Assembly (NCBI GenBank): GCA_945877005.1
Contig: CAMCQL010000082.1
Span: 1-7,917 of the forward strand
Reading direction: 5' to 3'
Length of the DNA: 7,917 nucleotides
Source of the DNA: Chryseobacterium gleum
GTDB lineage: Bacteria > Bacteroidota > Bacteroidia > Flavobacteriales_D > Crocinitomicaceae
Part shown: in pieces, positions 1-7,414 of the stretch
Numbering within the stretch: the first letter of the stretch is position 1
Layout: each line of letters begins with the position of its first letter
The notes under the pieces: generated by a model
Seen by the model: only the letters and a program-made list of their open reading frames with translations
What the model was told of the DNA's origin: nothing
The model's database searches: none
Made by a program: the position numbers and the translations under genes

Positions 1-377
1 AAGGTCTTTCCTGTTTCTTTTTCAATCCAATCTTTAAGTTCAACATAACCTTGAAGTCCATTTTGAGGGTTATTAAGTTTTGCTTCCAACATTTTGTGCT
101 CAACAGCATTAAAAACAGAAGGTTTAAATCCTGTTTTTTGATGCTTGATCAAACCCTCAATGCCAGCATTAATGTATAATGTTCTCCAATTCTGAACGCT
201 ATTAGGGTCAACTCCCGCTAATTTAGCAACATCACGTCTAGAAATCCCTACTTTTTCGTTTTGCTTCAAAATCAGCAAAACTCTCAAACGTTGACCAATA
301 AAAGGTATCGATTGTTTGAGAAGATTTTTTATTTCTTTCTCTGTTTCCTTAACAACCAAAATTTTCGCACGCGCCAT
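1..377 (-). CDS. IS630-type transposase, N-terminal part (cut by window edge)
   Basis: An open frame starts at an ATG (377-375) and runs off the left edge after 125 codons with no stop. The product begins MARAKILVVKETEKEIKN. It has a helix-turn-helix at about residues 46-75 (ISRRDVAKLAGVDPNSVQNW), followed by GIEGLIKHQKTGFKPS and then the start of a second, winged-helix-like segment (GYVELKDWIEKETGK). This order, with the GxxGL...K.G linker after the first HTH, is what I know from the DNA-binding N-terminus of IS630-family (Tc1/mariner-related) transposases. The DDE catalytic domain would lie outside the window. Whether it is one full-length gene, an OrfA needing a frameshift, or a dead remnant cannot be judged. 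A stand-alone regulator with the same fold is a less likely alternative. The element boundary should lie between 378 and about 440, but no inverted repeat can be defined from one end. Confidence 0.72.
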   Translation of the reverse strand, partial: MARAKILVVKETEKEIKNLLKQSIPFIGQRLRVLLILKQNEKVGISRRDVAKLAGVDPNSVQNWRTLYINAGIEGLIKHQKTGFKPSVFNAVEHKMLEAKLNNPQNGLQGYVELKDWIEKETGKT

Positions 378-409
378 AATAACTAGTATAATATAGAATA
401 ATTATAACA

Positions 410-434
410 TAAAAAACCAATTATCAAAATTGGT
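410..434 (-). terminator. Rho-independent terminator of the LytTR operon
   Basis: Read on the minus strand, ACCAATT (434-428), a 5-nt loop TTGAT and AATTGGT (422-416) form a perfect 7-bp hairpin followed directly by a run of T (415-411). It begins about 31 bp after the response-regulator stop codon and points the same way as that gene. The stem is AT-rich and so only moderately strong. It would also stop operon transcripts from entering the transposase gene. Confidence 0.6.
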
Positions 435-465
435 GTATATTATATTTTTGTTTAATTTAACAAAA

Positions 466-1191
466 TCACTCCTCCACCAAATCCAATCCCAAAGCTTTGT
501 AAAGTGAAGTTCTGTAACCATCCCCAATAATAATCTCTTGGTCTTCAATCATCAATCGAGATTTTTTAATAGAGCTTATTTTTAAAAGATTCACAATAAA
601 AGATTTATGCACCCGCTTAAAACCAAGCAATTCTACTCGTTCTTCCATGGTACGCATACTCATCCGCGTAATGACAGGTTTTTGTAAGCCCGTTAGATAA
701 ATTTTAATGTAATCTTTTAGTCCCTCAATGTAGGAGATTTCAGGAATATTAATTTTCACTAAACTGTATTCAGAATTGACAAAAATAAAATCAGGGGGCA
801 ATTGTTTTAGGGAAGTTGGTGTTGAATTATTGATCAAATTATAGGCTTCTCTAACCTTTGTAACACTTTTGAAAAAACGATCAAAAGAAAATGGTTTGAC
901 CAAATAATCGATTACGTCCAATTCAAATCCTTCCAATGCATATTTGGAATACGCAGTAGAAAAAATAATAAAAGGTCGTTGCTTTAAAGACTGAACAAAT
1001 TGAATTCCAGAAATTTCAGGCATTTCAATATCAACAAAAATTAAATCTATCGTGTGCTGCTCTAATAAATCATGTGCTTGCATGGCGTTACTGCACTTTG
1101 CAATCAATTGTAGAAAAGGGACTTTTTTGATGAATTCCTCCATCATTTCAAGCGCCAAAGGCTCGTCATCTATACAAATACATTTGATCAT
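466..1191 (-). CDS. LytTR-family response regulator
   Basis: A 241-residue cytoplasmic DNA-binding response regulator. It has an N-terminal receiver domain (about 1-118) with the acidic pair D8-D9, phospho-acceptor D54 in LIFVDIEMPEISG, T79 in FSTAY and K99 in DYLVKP. A linker follows, then a C-terminal LytTR domain (about 134-238; FVNSEYSLVKI, ISYIEGLKDYIKIY, FKRVHKSFIVNL). All receiver residues needed for phosphorylation are present. The family binds DNA as a pair of direct repeats and usually controls envelope, virulence or nutrient genes; the targets here are unknown. I chose the ATG at 1191 because MIKCICIDDEP is the normal family N-terminus. An open frame extends to 1233 but lies inside the upstream kinase gene. 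The start overlaps the kinase stop as ATGA, which implies translational coupling, so the kinase is almost certainly its partner. It is the last gene of the operon, with a terminator just downstream. Confidence 0.95.
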   Translation of the reverse strand: MIKCICIDDEPLALEMMEEFIKKVPFLQLIAKCSNAMQAHDLLEQHTIDLIFVDIEMPEISGIQFVQSLKQRPFIIFSTAYSKYALEGFELDVIDYLVKPFSFDRFFKSVTKVREAYNLINNSTPTSLKQLPPDFIFVNSEYSLVKINIPEISYIEGLKDYIKIYLTGLQKPVITRMSMRTMEERVELLGFKRVHKSFIVNLLKISSIKKSRLMIEDQEIIIGDGYRTSLYKALGLDLVEE

Positions 1192-2252
1192 AAAACAGAA
1201 GTTGGAGTAAGCGTTAAATCCACCTCGAACCATTCTCCTTCTTTCCTCACTTTCAATTTATGAGATTCGGGATAAAGTAAGGTCAATCGACGTTGCACAT
1301 TCATTAAGCCAATTCCATTGTTGTGCGTAGAAGTCGGTTGAGCGTGTGTTGCATATTTATTTTTCACATGTAGTTGTAGTGAGTCATTCGTGAAACTTAT
1401 TTTCACAGTAATCAAAGCTTCTGAGGCCACATTGGTTCCATGTTTAAACGCATTTTCGATAAACGGAATCAATAACATCGGTTCAATATGATGTGCAAAA
1501 CCATCGCCTATTTCAATGGAACGTTCAATCTTTACTCGATCGCCAAAACGTATTTTTTGCAAATCGATGTAATTATTGATGTATTCAACTTCGTCTTCTA
1601 AACGTACTTTGTCTTCGTCTGAATCGTACAACATGTAACGCAAAAGCCCCGATAATTTTAACAAAGATTCTTCTGCTACAGGATCGTTCTTACGGACTAA
1701 AATGATACTGCTATTCAATGCGTTAAAAATAAAATGGGGATTGATTTGTGACCTTAAAAAAGCAACTTCCGACTTTAGTTGTTGGTTCTGTTTTTCTTTT
1801 TGTTCCCGGTCGATTTGTACACGATCCAACAAAATACGGTAGGAAGCACTGATGAAAAACACAAAAGTAAGCGGGACAAACAATTTAAAGGGACCGAATT
1901 TTGGATGAATTGGAGGTGGACCAAATGGTCTTGGTAGTAAAGTATGGACAAATAGGTTTTCAATTATTACCAATACCGCTAGAAAAACAAGGACAATTAA
2001 AAAATACAACCATGGTTTGTTTTGCTGGAAAAATCTGGGAATCAACCAATGGGCATTGGAATAAAACAATACCATAAACAAAAAGTGATTGAACAATAAA
2101 TGTACATCCCAAAAATGTAATTGATTGGCATAAGGATCATTTGAAACCCGGTCAATAAAAGGGATAAAATAAAAAACACTCCAAAAAAACAAATGGAGTG
2201 TTAATGTAATGAATTGATGATGACGCATCCGAGGAAAAATTGCACGCAACAT
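1188..2252 (-). CDS. LytS/YehU-type sensor histidine kinase
   Basis: A 354-residue membrane sensor kinase. Four hydrophobic segments lie at about 13-32, 50-66, 81-100 and 122-141, with a Pro/Gly-rich loop (PRPFGPPP) between the last two. A short coiled coil (about 143-168) follows, then the His_kinase domain (PF06580 type) with phospho-acceptor H173 in QINPHFIFNALN. The ATPase part shows an N-box at N267 (PFIENAFKHG) and a glycine motif NNGIGLMNVQRRL (about 311-323). There is no periplasmic sensor domain, so any signal is probably sensed in the membrane or through a partner. It should phosphorylate the LytTR regulator whose start overlaps its stop. The start is uncertain: ATG 2252 is 8 bp after the previous stop, while ATG 2228 would give 346 residues beginning MRHHQFITLTLH. 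Neither has a clear Shine-Dalgarno, and both keep every domain. Confidence 0.93.
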   Translation of the reverse strand: MLRAIFPRMRHHQFITLTLHLFFWSVFYFIPFIDRVSNDPYANQLHFWDVHLLFNHFLFMVLFYSNAHWLIPRFFQQNKPWLYFLIVLVFLAVLVIIENLFVHTLLPRPFGPPPIHPKFGPFKLFVPLTFVFFISASYRILLDRVQIDREQKEKQNQQLKSEVAFLRSQINPHFIFNALNSSIILVRKNDPVAEESLLKLSGLLRYMLYDSDEDKVRLEDEVEYINNYIDLQKIRFGDRVKIERSIEIGDGFAHHIEPMLLIPFIENAFKHGTNVASEALITVKISFTNDSLQLHVKNKYATHAQPTSTHNNGIGLMNVQRRLTLLYPESHKLKVRKEGEWFEVDLTLTPTSVL

Positions 2253-2260
2253 CGGACGAA

Positions 2261-2935
2261 TCAGAAAGTTTTAAATTCTTCTGAAAAATAAACTCGGTCT
2301 CGATTCACTTTTTCTTCCAATAGTGTTCGAAATGTAGCTCTATTCTCAGGAGAAACACTGTCAATGGAAATGGCTAATTGTAAATCGTCCTTGTAATCAA
2401 AAAACAATGTTTGTTGATGCACACTTACACGTCTGAGTCCCGAAAAATAGATGGCTTTAAATTCTCGTTCTCCAATCACAATGGCTTTGTTGGTGATGCC
2501 CAAACGCCACTTGTGAAATATATTTCCATACAATAAGAATAGAATATGATCCAAACCAATCACTACAAATACAATTGAAACATAGATTGCTTTATCAGTG
2601 AGATAATGGAAGGCAAAAGCAATGAGTAAATATACAATCCCCTCCATTATCAAGTACATATTTACTTGCGATTTTCTTTTTTTATCAATTTCGTGGTTCC
2701 ATTGGAATTTAGATTGCTGATTGACCATTCGAAGTCCTGTCCATCGTTTCATAGCTCTTCTTCCATTGATCATGAAGAAAATTACTGCGAACGCAAGGAA
2801 AATTTGACTTAAAAAAGGCAAATTGTTTCCGCTCGACTTTAAAAATTCTACGGGCAAATCAAAACCTGCAAATATTGCCACCCCAAAAGTAGGTGCTAAC
2901 AATAGAAAGGTGAAAATATTTACAAATTTATTCAT
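2261..2935 (-). CDS. Four-helix membrane protein with probable bacterial PH-like tail
   Basis: A 224-residue protein that I cannot assign to a named family. Hydrophobic segments lie at about 5-25, 39-58, 94-112 and 117-137, with a basic, polar stretch between helices two and three (59-92, including RRAMKRW and EIDKKRKSQ). The remaining part (about 142-213) is predicted to be soluble. It starts KWRLGITNKAIVI, continues with short alternating strands (FKAIYFSGLRRVSV, TLFFDYKDDLQLAISI) and ends in a helix (PENRATFRTLLEEKV). Strands followed by one C-terminal helix after membrane segments resemble the bPH domains of YcxB/YdbS-type proteins; that is inference from pattern only. Its start overlaps the DUF349 gene stop as ATGA, and its stop lies 8 bp before the sensor-kinase ATG. 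It is therefore made together with both and may act as a membrane partner of the kinase, which lacks an external sensor domain. Confidence 0.8.
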   Translation of the reverse strand: MNKFVNIFTFLLLAPTFGVAIFAGFDLPVEFLKSSGNNLPFLSQIFLAFAVIFFMINGRRAMKRWTGLRMVNQQSKFQWNHEIDKKRKSQVNMYLIMEGIVYLLIAFAFHYLTDKAIYVSIVFVVIGLDHILFLLYGNIFHKWRLGITNKAIVIGEREFKAIYFSGLRRVSVHQQTLFFDYKDDLQLAISIDSVSPENRATFRTLLEEKVNRDRVYFSEEFKTF

Positions 2936-4638
2936 TCAGACAATAATCTAATTTTAGTTTTATATTCTTTGATTCTACGTTTCGATGCCTCAATTTTAGA
3001 TTCTACGTCTTTTTTCAACGCATCTCCACTTTTAGATTTTGAAATAAAACCTAAATTATTCTCCAATTGATTGATGTCTTGCTGAATTTTAGCAATCGAT
3101 TGCTCTAAATCACGTCGTTCTTTTTCAATCAATTTCCCCGCGTTTGGATTTGATTTTAATTGTTCGATGTGGGCTTCAAAAAGAACTTTTTCTCGTTCCG
3201 CTCCTTCTAATTTTATCTTCGAATAATGAGCGTCAATTGCAGCTTTAAATACCTTGTAAACATCATCTTTTTCTTTAAACGGAACTTTTCCTATTTCATT
3301 GAATCGATGGGTAAATGCTTTTAAATCTTCAATTACTTTAGATTTATCATCTGAAACAATGTAAGCAGCAATTTCTTCATTAAGCGCTTGTTTTGCTTTA
3401 AGATTCGCATCGTTATCAGCGTCTTCTTTTTCAAAATGAGCTTTCTTCGCGTCAAAAAAGAAATCACATACCGCTCGAAACTCTTTCCATAAACGTTGTT
3501 CGTTCTTTTGACCAGCACTGCCTAATTTTTTCCATTCTTGTTGAATTCGAATGATTTTTTCAGTCGTGTTTTTCCATTCTTCACTCTCCTTCAAACCATT
3601 GACTTGTTGGATAAGTGCTTGTTTTTGCGCTGTAACTTTATCGTATTGAGTTCTAATGACATCAAAATAAGCTTTCTTTTTAGTAAAAAAAGTATCGCAT
3701 TCATTTCTGAATTCACCCCACAACTCTTCGTTTTCTTTTTTTGAACCCATTCCAATTCCTTTCCATGTTTCTTGAAAATTCAATAATTGGTGTGTTAATT
3801 GGTCCCATGTTTTGACATCTTTAGCAATCTCAATCGTCTGCATAAAGGTTTTTACCTCAATCAAAAGAGCGTGTTTCTTTTCTAAATTAAGTTTTTTCTC
3901 TTCGCGTTTCGCCTCGTAAAACTGATTGATTTTATGGTAGACAGATTTTACAGATGTCCAATAAGCGTTTTTGACATTGTCCCATTCATCCTTTGGAACA
4001 GGTCCTATTTCATCAAATTCATTTTGGTACACCTTGATTTGTGCCTCCATGTCTTTCACAGTTCCAGTAGCATCCAATTGCTGAATTTTCGCTACTACTT
4101 CTTGTTTTAACTGGAAATTTCTTTTTAAATCATGCTCTTTTAACTCTCTGTAAATCTTAAGATTAAAAAAGAAAGATTCTAATAACTTGGAGTATTCAGA
4201 CTGAACATCTTGTCGGGTTTCTCTTGGAATATCACCGATGATTTTCCATTCTTCATGCAACGCTTTGTATGTCTCAACGGCAATTCCAATGTTTTCTTCG
4301 TGATCAATCAAATTTTTTAATTTCTCAAGGATCGCTTTTTTATTTCTAAGATTTGCCTCTTGCTTGATTTTAATTTCAGTAGAAACTTTGATTCTTTTTT
4401 CTTTGAAATCATTGAACAAAGCATAAAATTCTTCCTTTAAAAGATCAGGTTCATTGCTATATTCTACTTCTTCCCCTCGTTCTTGGGCCTCTAAAAAAGC
4501 GACCTGTTTTTTGCGGTCTTCTTCAATGCAAAAATCTTCAAAACGAGTTCTTAGTTCATTCACTTCACGTGCGACAGACAATACATCTTCATTCGCAAGA
4601 AGTACTAACAATTTCTCAATAAAACTTTTCTTTTCCAT
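2932..4638 (-). CDS. DUF349-repeat coiled-coil protein
   Basis: A 568-residue, highly charged, almost wholly helical protein without signal peptide or membrane segment. It carries at least five copies of the DUF349 repeat (PF03993 type). The repeats are marked by an (E/R)(W/F)xxIG-like core followed by a helix with an aromatic cluster near (F/Y)(F/Y)xxK: EEWKIIGDIP (129-138), NEFDEIGPVP (206-215), ETWKGIGMGS (290-299), QEWKKLGSAG (367-376) and HRFNEIGKVP (444-453). Spacing is nearly regular at 77-84 residues. A more diverged copy may occupy about 28-110. The C-terminus (about 500-567) is a separate Lys/Glu-rich coiled coil containing IQQDINQLENNL. The biochemical role of DUF349 is not established; the shape suggests a scaffold or filament-like binding protein. 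The gene starts 6 bp after the PfkB kinase stop and overlaps the next gene as ATGA, so it sits firmly in this operon. Confidence 0.9.
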   Translation of the reverse strand: MEKKSFIEKLLVLLANEDVLSVAREVNELRTRFEDFCIEEDRKKQVAFLEAQERGEEVEYSNEPDLLKEEFYALFNDFKEKRIKVSTEIKIKQEANLRNKKAILEKLKNLIDHEENIGIAVETYKALHEEWKIIGDIPRETRQDVQSEYSKLLESFFFNLKIYRELKEHDLKRNFQLKQEVVAKIQQLDATGTVKDMEAQIKVYQNEFDEIGPVPKDEWDNVKNAYWTSVKSVYHKINQFYEAKREEKKLNLEKKHALLIEVKTFMQTIEIAKDVKTWDQLTHQLLNFQETWKGIGMGSKKENEELWGEFRNECDTFFTKKKAYFDVIRTQYDKVTAQKQALIQQVNGLKESEEWKNTTEKIIRIQQEWKKLGSAGQKNEQRLWKEFRAVCDFFFDAKKAHFEKEDADNDANLKAKQALNEEIAAYIVSDDKSKVIEDLKAFTHRFNEIGKVPFKEKDDVYKVFKAAIDAHYSKIKLEGAEREKVLFEAHIEQLKSNPNAGKLIEKERRDLEQSIAKIQQDINQLENNLGFISKSKSGDALKKDVESKIEASKRRIKEYKTKIRLLSE

Positions 4639-4644
4639 ATCTTA

Positions 4645-5574
4645 TTAACCTACTTGATATACCATATCAAAATTAGACAAAGCAACAAATTCTTGAATTC
4701 TTTCTTCTAAATTCTCTGAAGTAATTTCTAACAATCGTTCTGTTCCAAATTTTTCAACACAAAATGAAGCCAATGCTGATCCTGCAATGATTGCACGTTT
4801 CATGTTTTCAAAAGAACAATCATCCGAAGCTGCAAGATACCCCATAAAACCTCCCGCAAATGTATCTCCAGCTCCTGTTGGATCAAAAACATGCTCTAAT
4901 GGCAATGCAGGGGCATAAAACATCTTTTCTTTGTGGAACAATAAGGCGCCGTGCTCCCCTTTTTTTATGATTAAATATTCAGGTCCTAATGCGCGGATGA
5001 CTTTAGATGCTATTACCAATGAACTTTCACCCGATAATTGGCGCGCTTCTTCATCGTTAATAATTAAAACATCTACCATAGAAATTGTTTGCTTCAACTC
5101 ATCCAATGCAATATCCATCCAAAAATTCATGGTGTCCATTGCAATCAATTTAGGACGTGTTGTAAGTCTTTCAATCACCAATCGCTGTACTTGCGGACTT
5201 AAATTTCCTAACATCAAATACGCTGCTCCTTGATACCCCTCAGGAATAACCGGATTAAAATGCTCTAATACATTTAGTTCTGTAATAAGTGTATCGCGAG
5301 AATTCATATCATTGTGGTATTTCCCAGACCAAAAGAATGTTTTCTCTTCCTGCTTGATTTGCAGTCCTGTCAAATCCACTCCATGACTAGATAAGGTATC
5401 CAACATCGACTTCGGGAAATCTCCCCCGACAACAGAAACGATGTGTTGCGTTTTTTTATAAAAAGATGCTGCTAAGGCAATGTACGTCCCTGCACCACCA
5501 ATGATTTTGTCTGTTTTTCCAAAAGGAGTTTCAATCGCGTCAAAAGCAACACTCCCCACCGTTAATAAACTCAT
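4645..5574 (-). CDS. PfkB-family carbohydrate/nucleoside kinase
   Basis: A 309-residue cytoplasmic kinase of the ribokinase (PfkB) fold, transferring phosphate from ATP to a sugar or nucleoside hydroxyl. The N-terminal substrate-side motif is IIGGAGTYIALAASF (about 24-38). The ATP-side elements are NDEEARQLSG (173-182), KKGEHGALLF (204-213) and the C-terminal signature DPTGAGDTFAGGF (231-243), with catalytic base D237 in the GAGD anion hole. Length and motif spacing are normal and all catalytic residues are present. The substrate cannot be fixed from sequence; ribokinase, adenosine-kinase-like and fructokinase-like members all share these motifs. I chose ATG 5574 because MSLLTVGSVAFDAIE matches the expected first strand; the open frame upstream to 5733 has no family character and would overlap the divergent kinase gene. 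It is the first gene of the five-gene operon, with the DUF349 gene 6 bp downstream. Confidence 0.93.
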   Translation of the reverse strand: MSLLTVGSVAFDAIETPFGKTDKIIGGAGTYIALAASFYKKTQHIVSVVGGDFPKSMLDTLSSHGVDLTGLQIKQEEKTFFWSGKYHNDMNSRDTLITELNVLEHFNPVIPEGYQGAAYLMLGNLSPQVQRLVIERLTTRPKLIAMDTMNFWMDIALDELKQTISMVDVLIINDEEARQLSGESSLVIASKVIRALGPEYLIIKKGEHGALLFHKEKMFYAPALPLEHVFDPTGAGDTFAGGFMGYLAASDDCSFENMKRAIIAGSALASFCVEKFGTERLLEITSENLEERIQEFVALSNFDMVYQVG

Positions 5575-5591
5575 TTTATAATATTTTTGCT

Positions 5592-5614
5592 CAAATTTAC
5601 TACTTTCAAAAGTA
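5592..5614 (-). promoter_or_regulatory. Candidate promoter -7 boxes for the PfkB-to-LytTR operon
   Basis: On the minus strand two octamers fit the Bacteroidota sigma-A -7 consensus TAnnTTTG exactly: TACTTTTG (5614-5607) and TAAATTTG (5599-5592). They lie about 32 and 17 bp upstream of the PfkB start. Neither has a clear TTG-type -33 element at the usual spacing, so which one is used, if either, is open. The intergenic gap is only 135 bp and also serves the divergent histidine kinase. For that gene the nearest match, TATTTTTA at 5683-5690 on the plus strand, is imperfect. Confidence 0.4.
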
Positions 5615-5709
5615 TAGACTAAAAAAATACTACTTATTTGGTTGATTTTTTTAAAATAATTCAAAAAAGGAAAACAAGTTTGTATTTTTAGTGAAAATAA
5701 AGTGTGCGG

Positions 5710-7239
5710 ATGAACCTCTACTCTCGAAAACAACGTTGGAAAATAGTATTTTTATTAATTGCTGTATTATTCATTGGATACTCACTTTATTTTTCAAATT
5801 CAATCGTTTATAAAATTAGCGAGCGCGAAAGAGAACGTGCGCAACTCTGGGCTAAATCAATCAAGAAAAAAGCAGAATTAGTACAATTAACGAACAGTGC
5901 TTTCGCTGCTTTACGAGCAAAAGAGCACAAAGAAATGGAAATTTGGAGCGATGCTCAAACAGAAATATTCAAAGAAGAGTTTTCAAATTTAAACGTGAAA
6001 ATAATTGGACAAAATGAGAATATTCCAGTGGTACTTTACGACAATAAAAAAAATTACCTCAGTGCTTATCGTAACATCGAATTAGATTTCAATGCCCTGA
6101 GAAAAAAATTCCCAAACTACTCGTTTGATGAATTGAACAAAAAAAACGACGACTCTATCATAAAGATTGCAAAAACATGGAAACATAAAATAAAGTTTGA
6201 AATTACTCCTTCATTGTACATTACGTGTGCCTATACCGACTCGAAAGAAATAGTTCGATTGGAACATGAAAGAGACTCTTTGATTCATGCATTTAACGAA
6301 GAACTTACAGAAAAATCAAACGCCATTCCTGCACTATTGATTGATAAATCAAGCGATTCAATCATTGCAACTAATCTACCTAGTGCTCAATTATACAATC
6401 AAAATTTATTTCGGACGTTAGAAAAATTGGCGAAAAAAAATGAACCAATAGAAATTGTATTCAACAATAAACAAAATAGTTTACTCTATTATGACAATAG
6501 TCCCGAATTAGCCATGCTTCAAGTGTATCCATACGTTCAATTCTTAATTCTAGTATTACTCATCTTAATTGCTTATTTAATTTTTAAAACATTTAAAAAA
6601 GCAGAACAAGACCAATTATGGGCTGGTATGGCCAAAGAAACAGCCCACCAACTTGGAACACCACTTTCTTCGCTGATTGCATGGGTTGAATATTTAGAAA
6701 CACAACCCATCGACGCTTCAATTCCTTTTGAAATGAAAAAAGATGTGCAACGTTTGGAACAAGTCACCAACAGGTTTTCAAAAATTGGCTCGGAAATAAA
6801 ACTAAAACATTCAAATATTTGTGACACCGTTAAGCGAAGCATGGACTATTTAACACCGCGAATATCTGATAAAATTGAATTTACCTTTAAAAGCTCCTCT
6901 CCTACTTATTTAGTCTCGCATAATCCTTCTTTAATAGAATGGGTAATCGAAAACATTTGTAAAAATGCGATTGACGCAATGGAAAACAAAGGAAAATTAT
7001 CCATTTACATTCACCAAGAAGGAACAATTACTTTTATTGACATTGCCGATAATGGAAAAGGAATTGAAGAACAACATATCAAATCAATTTTCCAACCTGG
7101 TTTCACTACAAAAAAAAGAGGCTGGGGACTTGGTTTATCGCTCGTTAAAAGAATAATATACGATTACCATAATGGAAAAATAAGCGTACTTAAAACAGAA
7201 TTAAATAAAGGAACAACGTTTCGAATAGAGTTAAGATAG
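5710..7239 (+). CDS. Membrane sensor histidine kinase (AHQLGTPL H-box type)
   Basis: A 509-residue orphan sensor kinase. A short basic N-terminus is followed by membrane segment 1 (about 11-29). A long, mainly polar, probably extracytoplasmic region follows (about 30-270), rich in Lys and Glu and starting with a helical stretch (ISERERERAQLWAKSIKKK). Membrane segment 2 is at about 273-295. The cytoplasmic kinase follows with no room for a HAMP domain. Phospho-acceptor H313 lies in KETAHQLGTPLSSL; in the ATPase domain there are an N-box (ENICKNAIDAME, N419), a G1 box (DNGKGI, 447-452), an F-box-like IFQPGFTTK and a G2 box (GWGLGLSLVKR, from 471). The QLGTPL H-box replaces the textbook E(L)RTPL and is a form I associate with Bacteroidota kinases. 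A GTG at 5704 could add two residues; ATG 5710 is preferred. No regulator is adjacent, so its partner is encoded elsewhere. It is divergent from the PfkB operon. Confidence 0.92.
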   Translation: MNLYSRKQRWKIVFLLIAVLFIGYSLYFSNSIVYKISERERERAQLWAKSIKKKAELVQLTNSAFAALRAKEHKEMEIWSDAQTEIFKEEFSNLNVKIIGQNENIPVVLYDNKKNYLSAYRNIELDFNALRKKFPNYSFDELNKKNDDSIIKIAKTWKHKIKFEITPSLYITCAYTDSKEIVRLEHERDSLIHAFNEELTEKSNAIPALLIDKSSDSIIATNLPSAQLYNQNLFRTLEKLAKKNEPIEIVFNNKQNSLLYYDNSPELAMLQVYPYVQFLILVLLILIAYLIFKTFKKAEQDQLWAGMAKETAHQLGTPLSSLIAWVEYLETQPIDASIPFEMKKDVQRLEQVTNRFSKIGSEIKLKHSNICDTVKRSMDYLTPRISDKIEFTFKSSSPTYLVSHNPSLIEWVIENICKNAIDAMENKGKLSIYIHQEGTITFIDIADNGKGIEEQHIKSIFQPGFTTKKRGWGLGLSLVKRIIYDYHNGKISVLKTELNKGTTFRIELR

Positions 7240-7270
7240 TGAAAATTCATGTCATGTTGTACACTAACTA

Positions 7271-7302
7271 AAAATGGCACACAAATTATTGCAAGCCATT
7301 TT
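7271..7302 (+). terminator. Weak candidate terminator after the orphan histidine kinase
   Basis: AAAATGGC (7271-7278) and GCCATTTT (7295-7302) form a perfect 8-bp stem with a 16-nt loop, about 30 bp after the kinase stop. The T residues are part of the stem rather than a tail, and the loop is long, so it would be an inefficient terminator. If it fails, transcripts would run into the repeat array downstream. Confidence 0.3.
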
Positions 7303-7376
7303 CAAATCATTCATAACTCATCATTTATAACCCATAACACCAAAAGGCCGCGCGTTTCACCTTTTTTTGTACTTTC

Positions 7377-7406
7377 ATGTCCATTTCGACAAGCTCAATG
7401 TGACAT
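7377..7406. repeat. Stem-loop repeat of the scattered flavobacterial intergenic type
   Basis: ATGTC (7377-7381) pairs with GACAT (7402-7406), and CATT (7382-7385) pairs with AATG (7397-7400), with one bulged T at 7401 and the loop TCGACAAGCTC. The core CATTTCGACAAGCTCAATG would be read as HIELVEM on the minus strand and FRQAQCD on the plus strand. I recall peptides of this kind as a recurring spurious translation in many Bacteroidota genomes, which marks the DNA as a dispersed intergenic repeat rather than a gene. That link is from memory; only the stem-loop itself is seen here. Confidence 0.55.
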
Positions 7407-7414
7407 CTCAGGAT

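Noticed and set aside
1192..1233. Longer N-terminus for the LytTR regulator
   Set aside because: The extra 14 residues lie inside the sensor-kinase gene and precede the standard receiver start MIKCICIDDEP; the ATGA overlap fits the start at 1191.
4931..5233. Antisense open frame inside the PfkB kinase gene
   Set aside because: Its peptide has no recognisable domain and it is fully shadowed by a clear gene on the other strand; the same holds for the other short frames inside the DUF349 and kinase genes.
5575..5733. Longer N-terminus for the PfkB kinase
   Set aside because: The extension has no kinase-fold character, would cover the promoter boxes and overlaps the start of the divergent histidine kinase.
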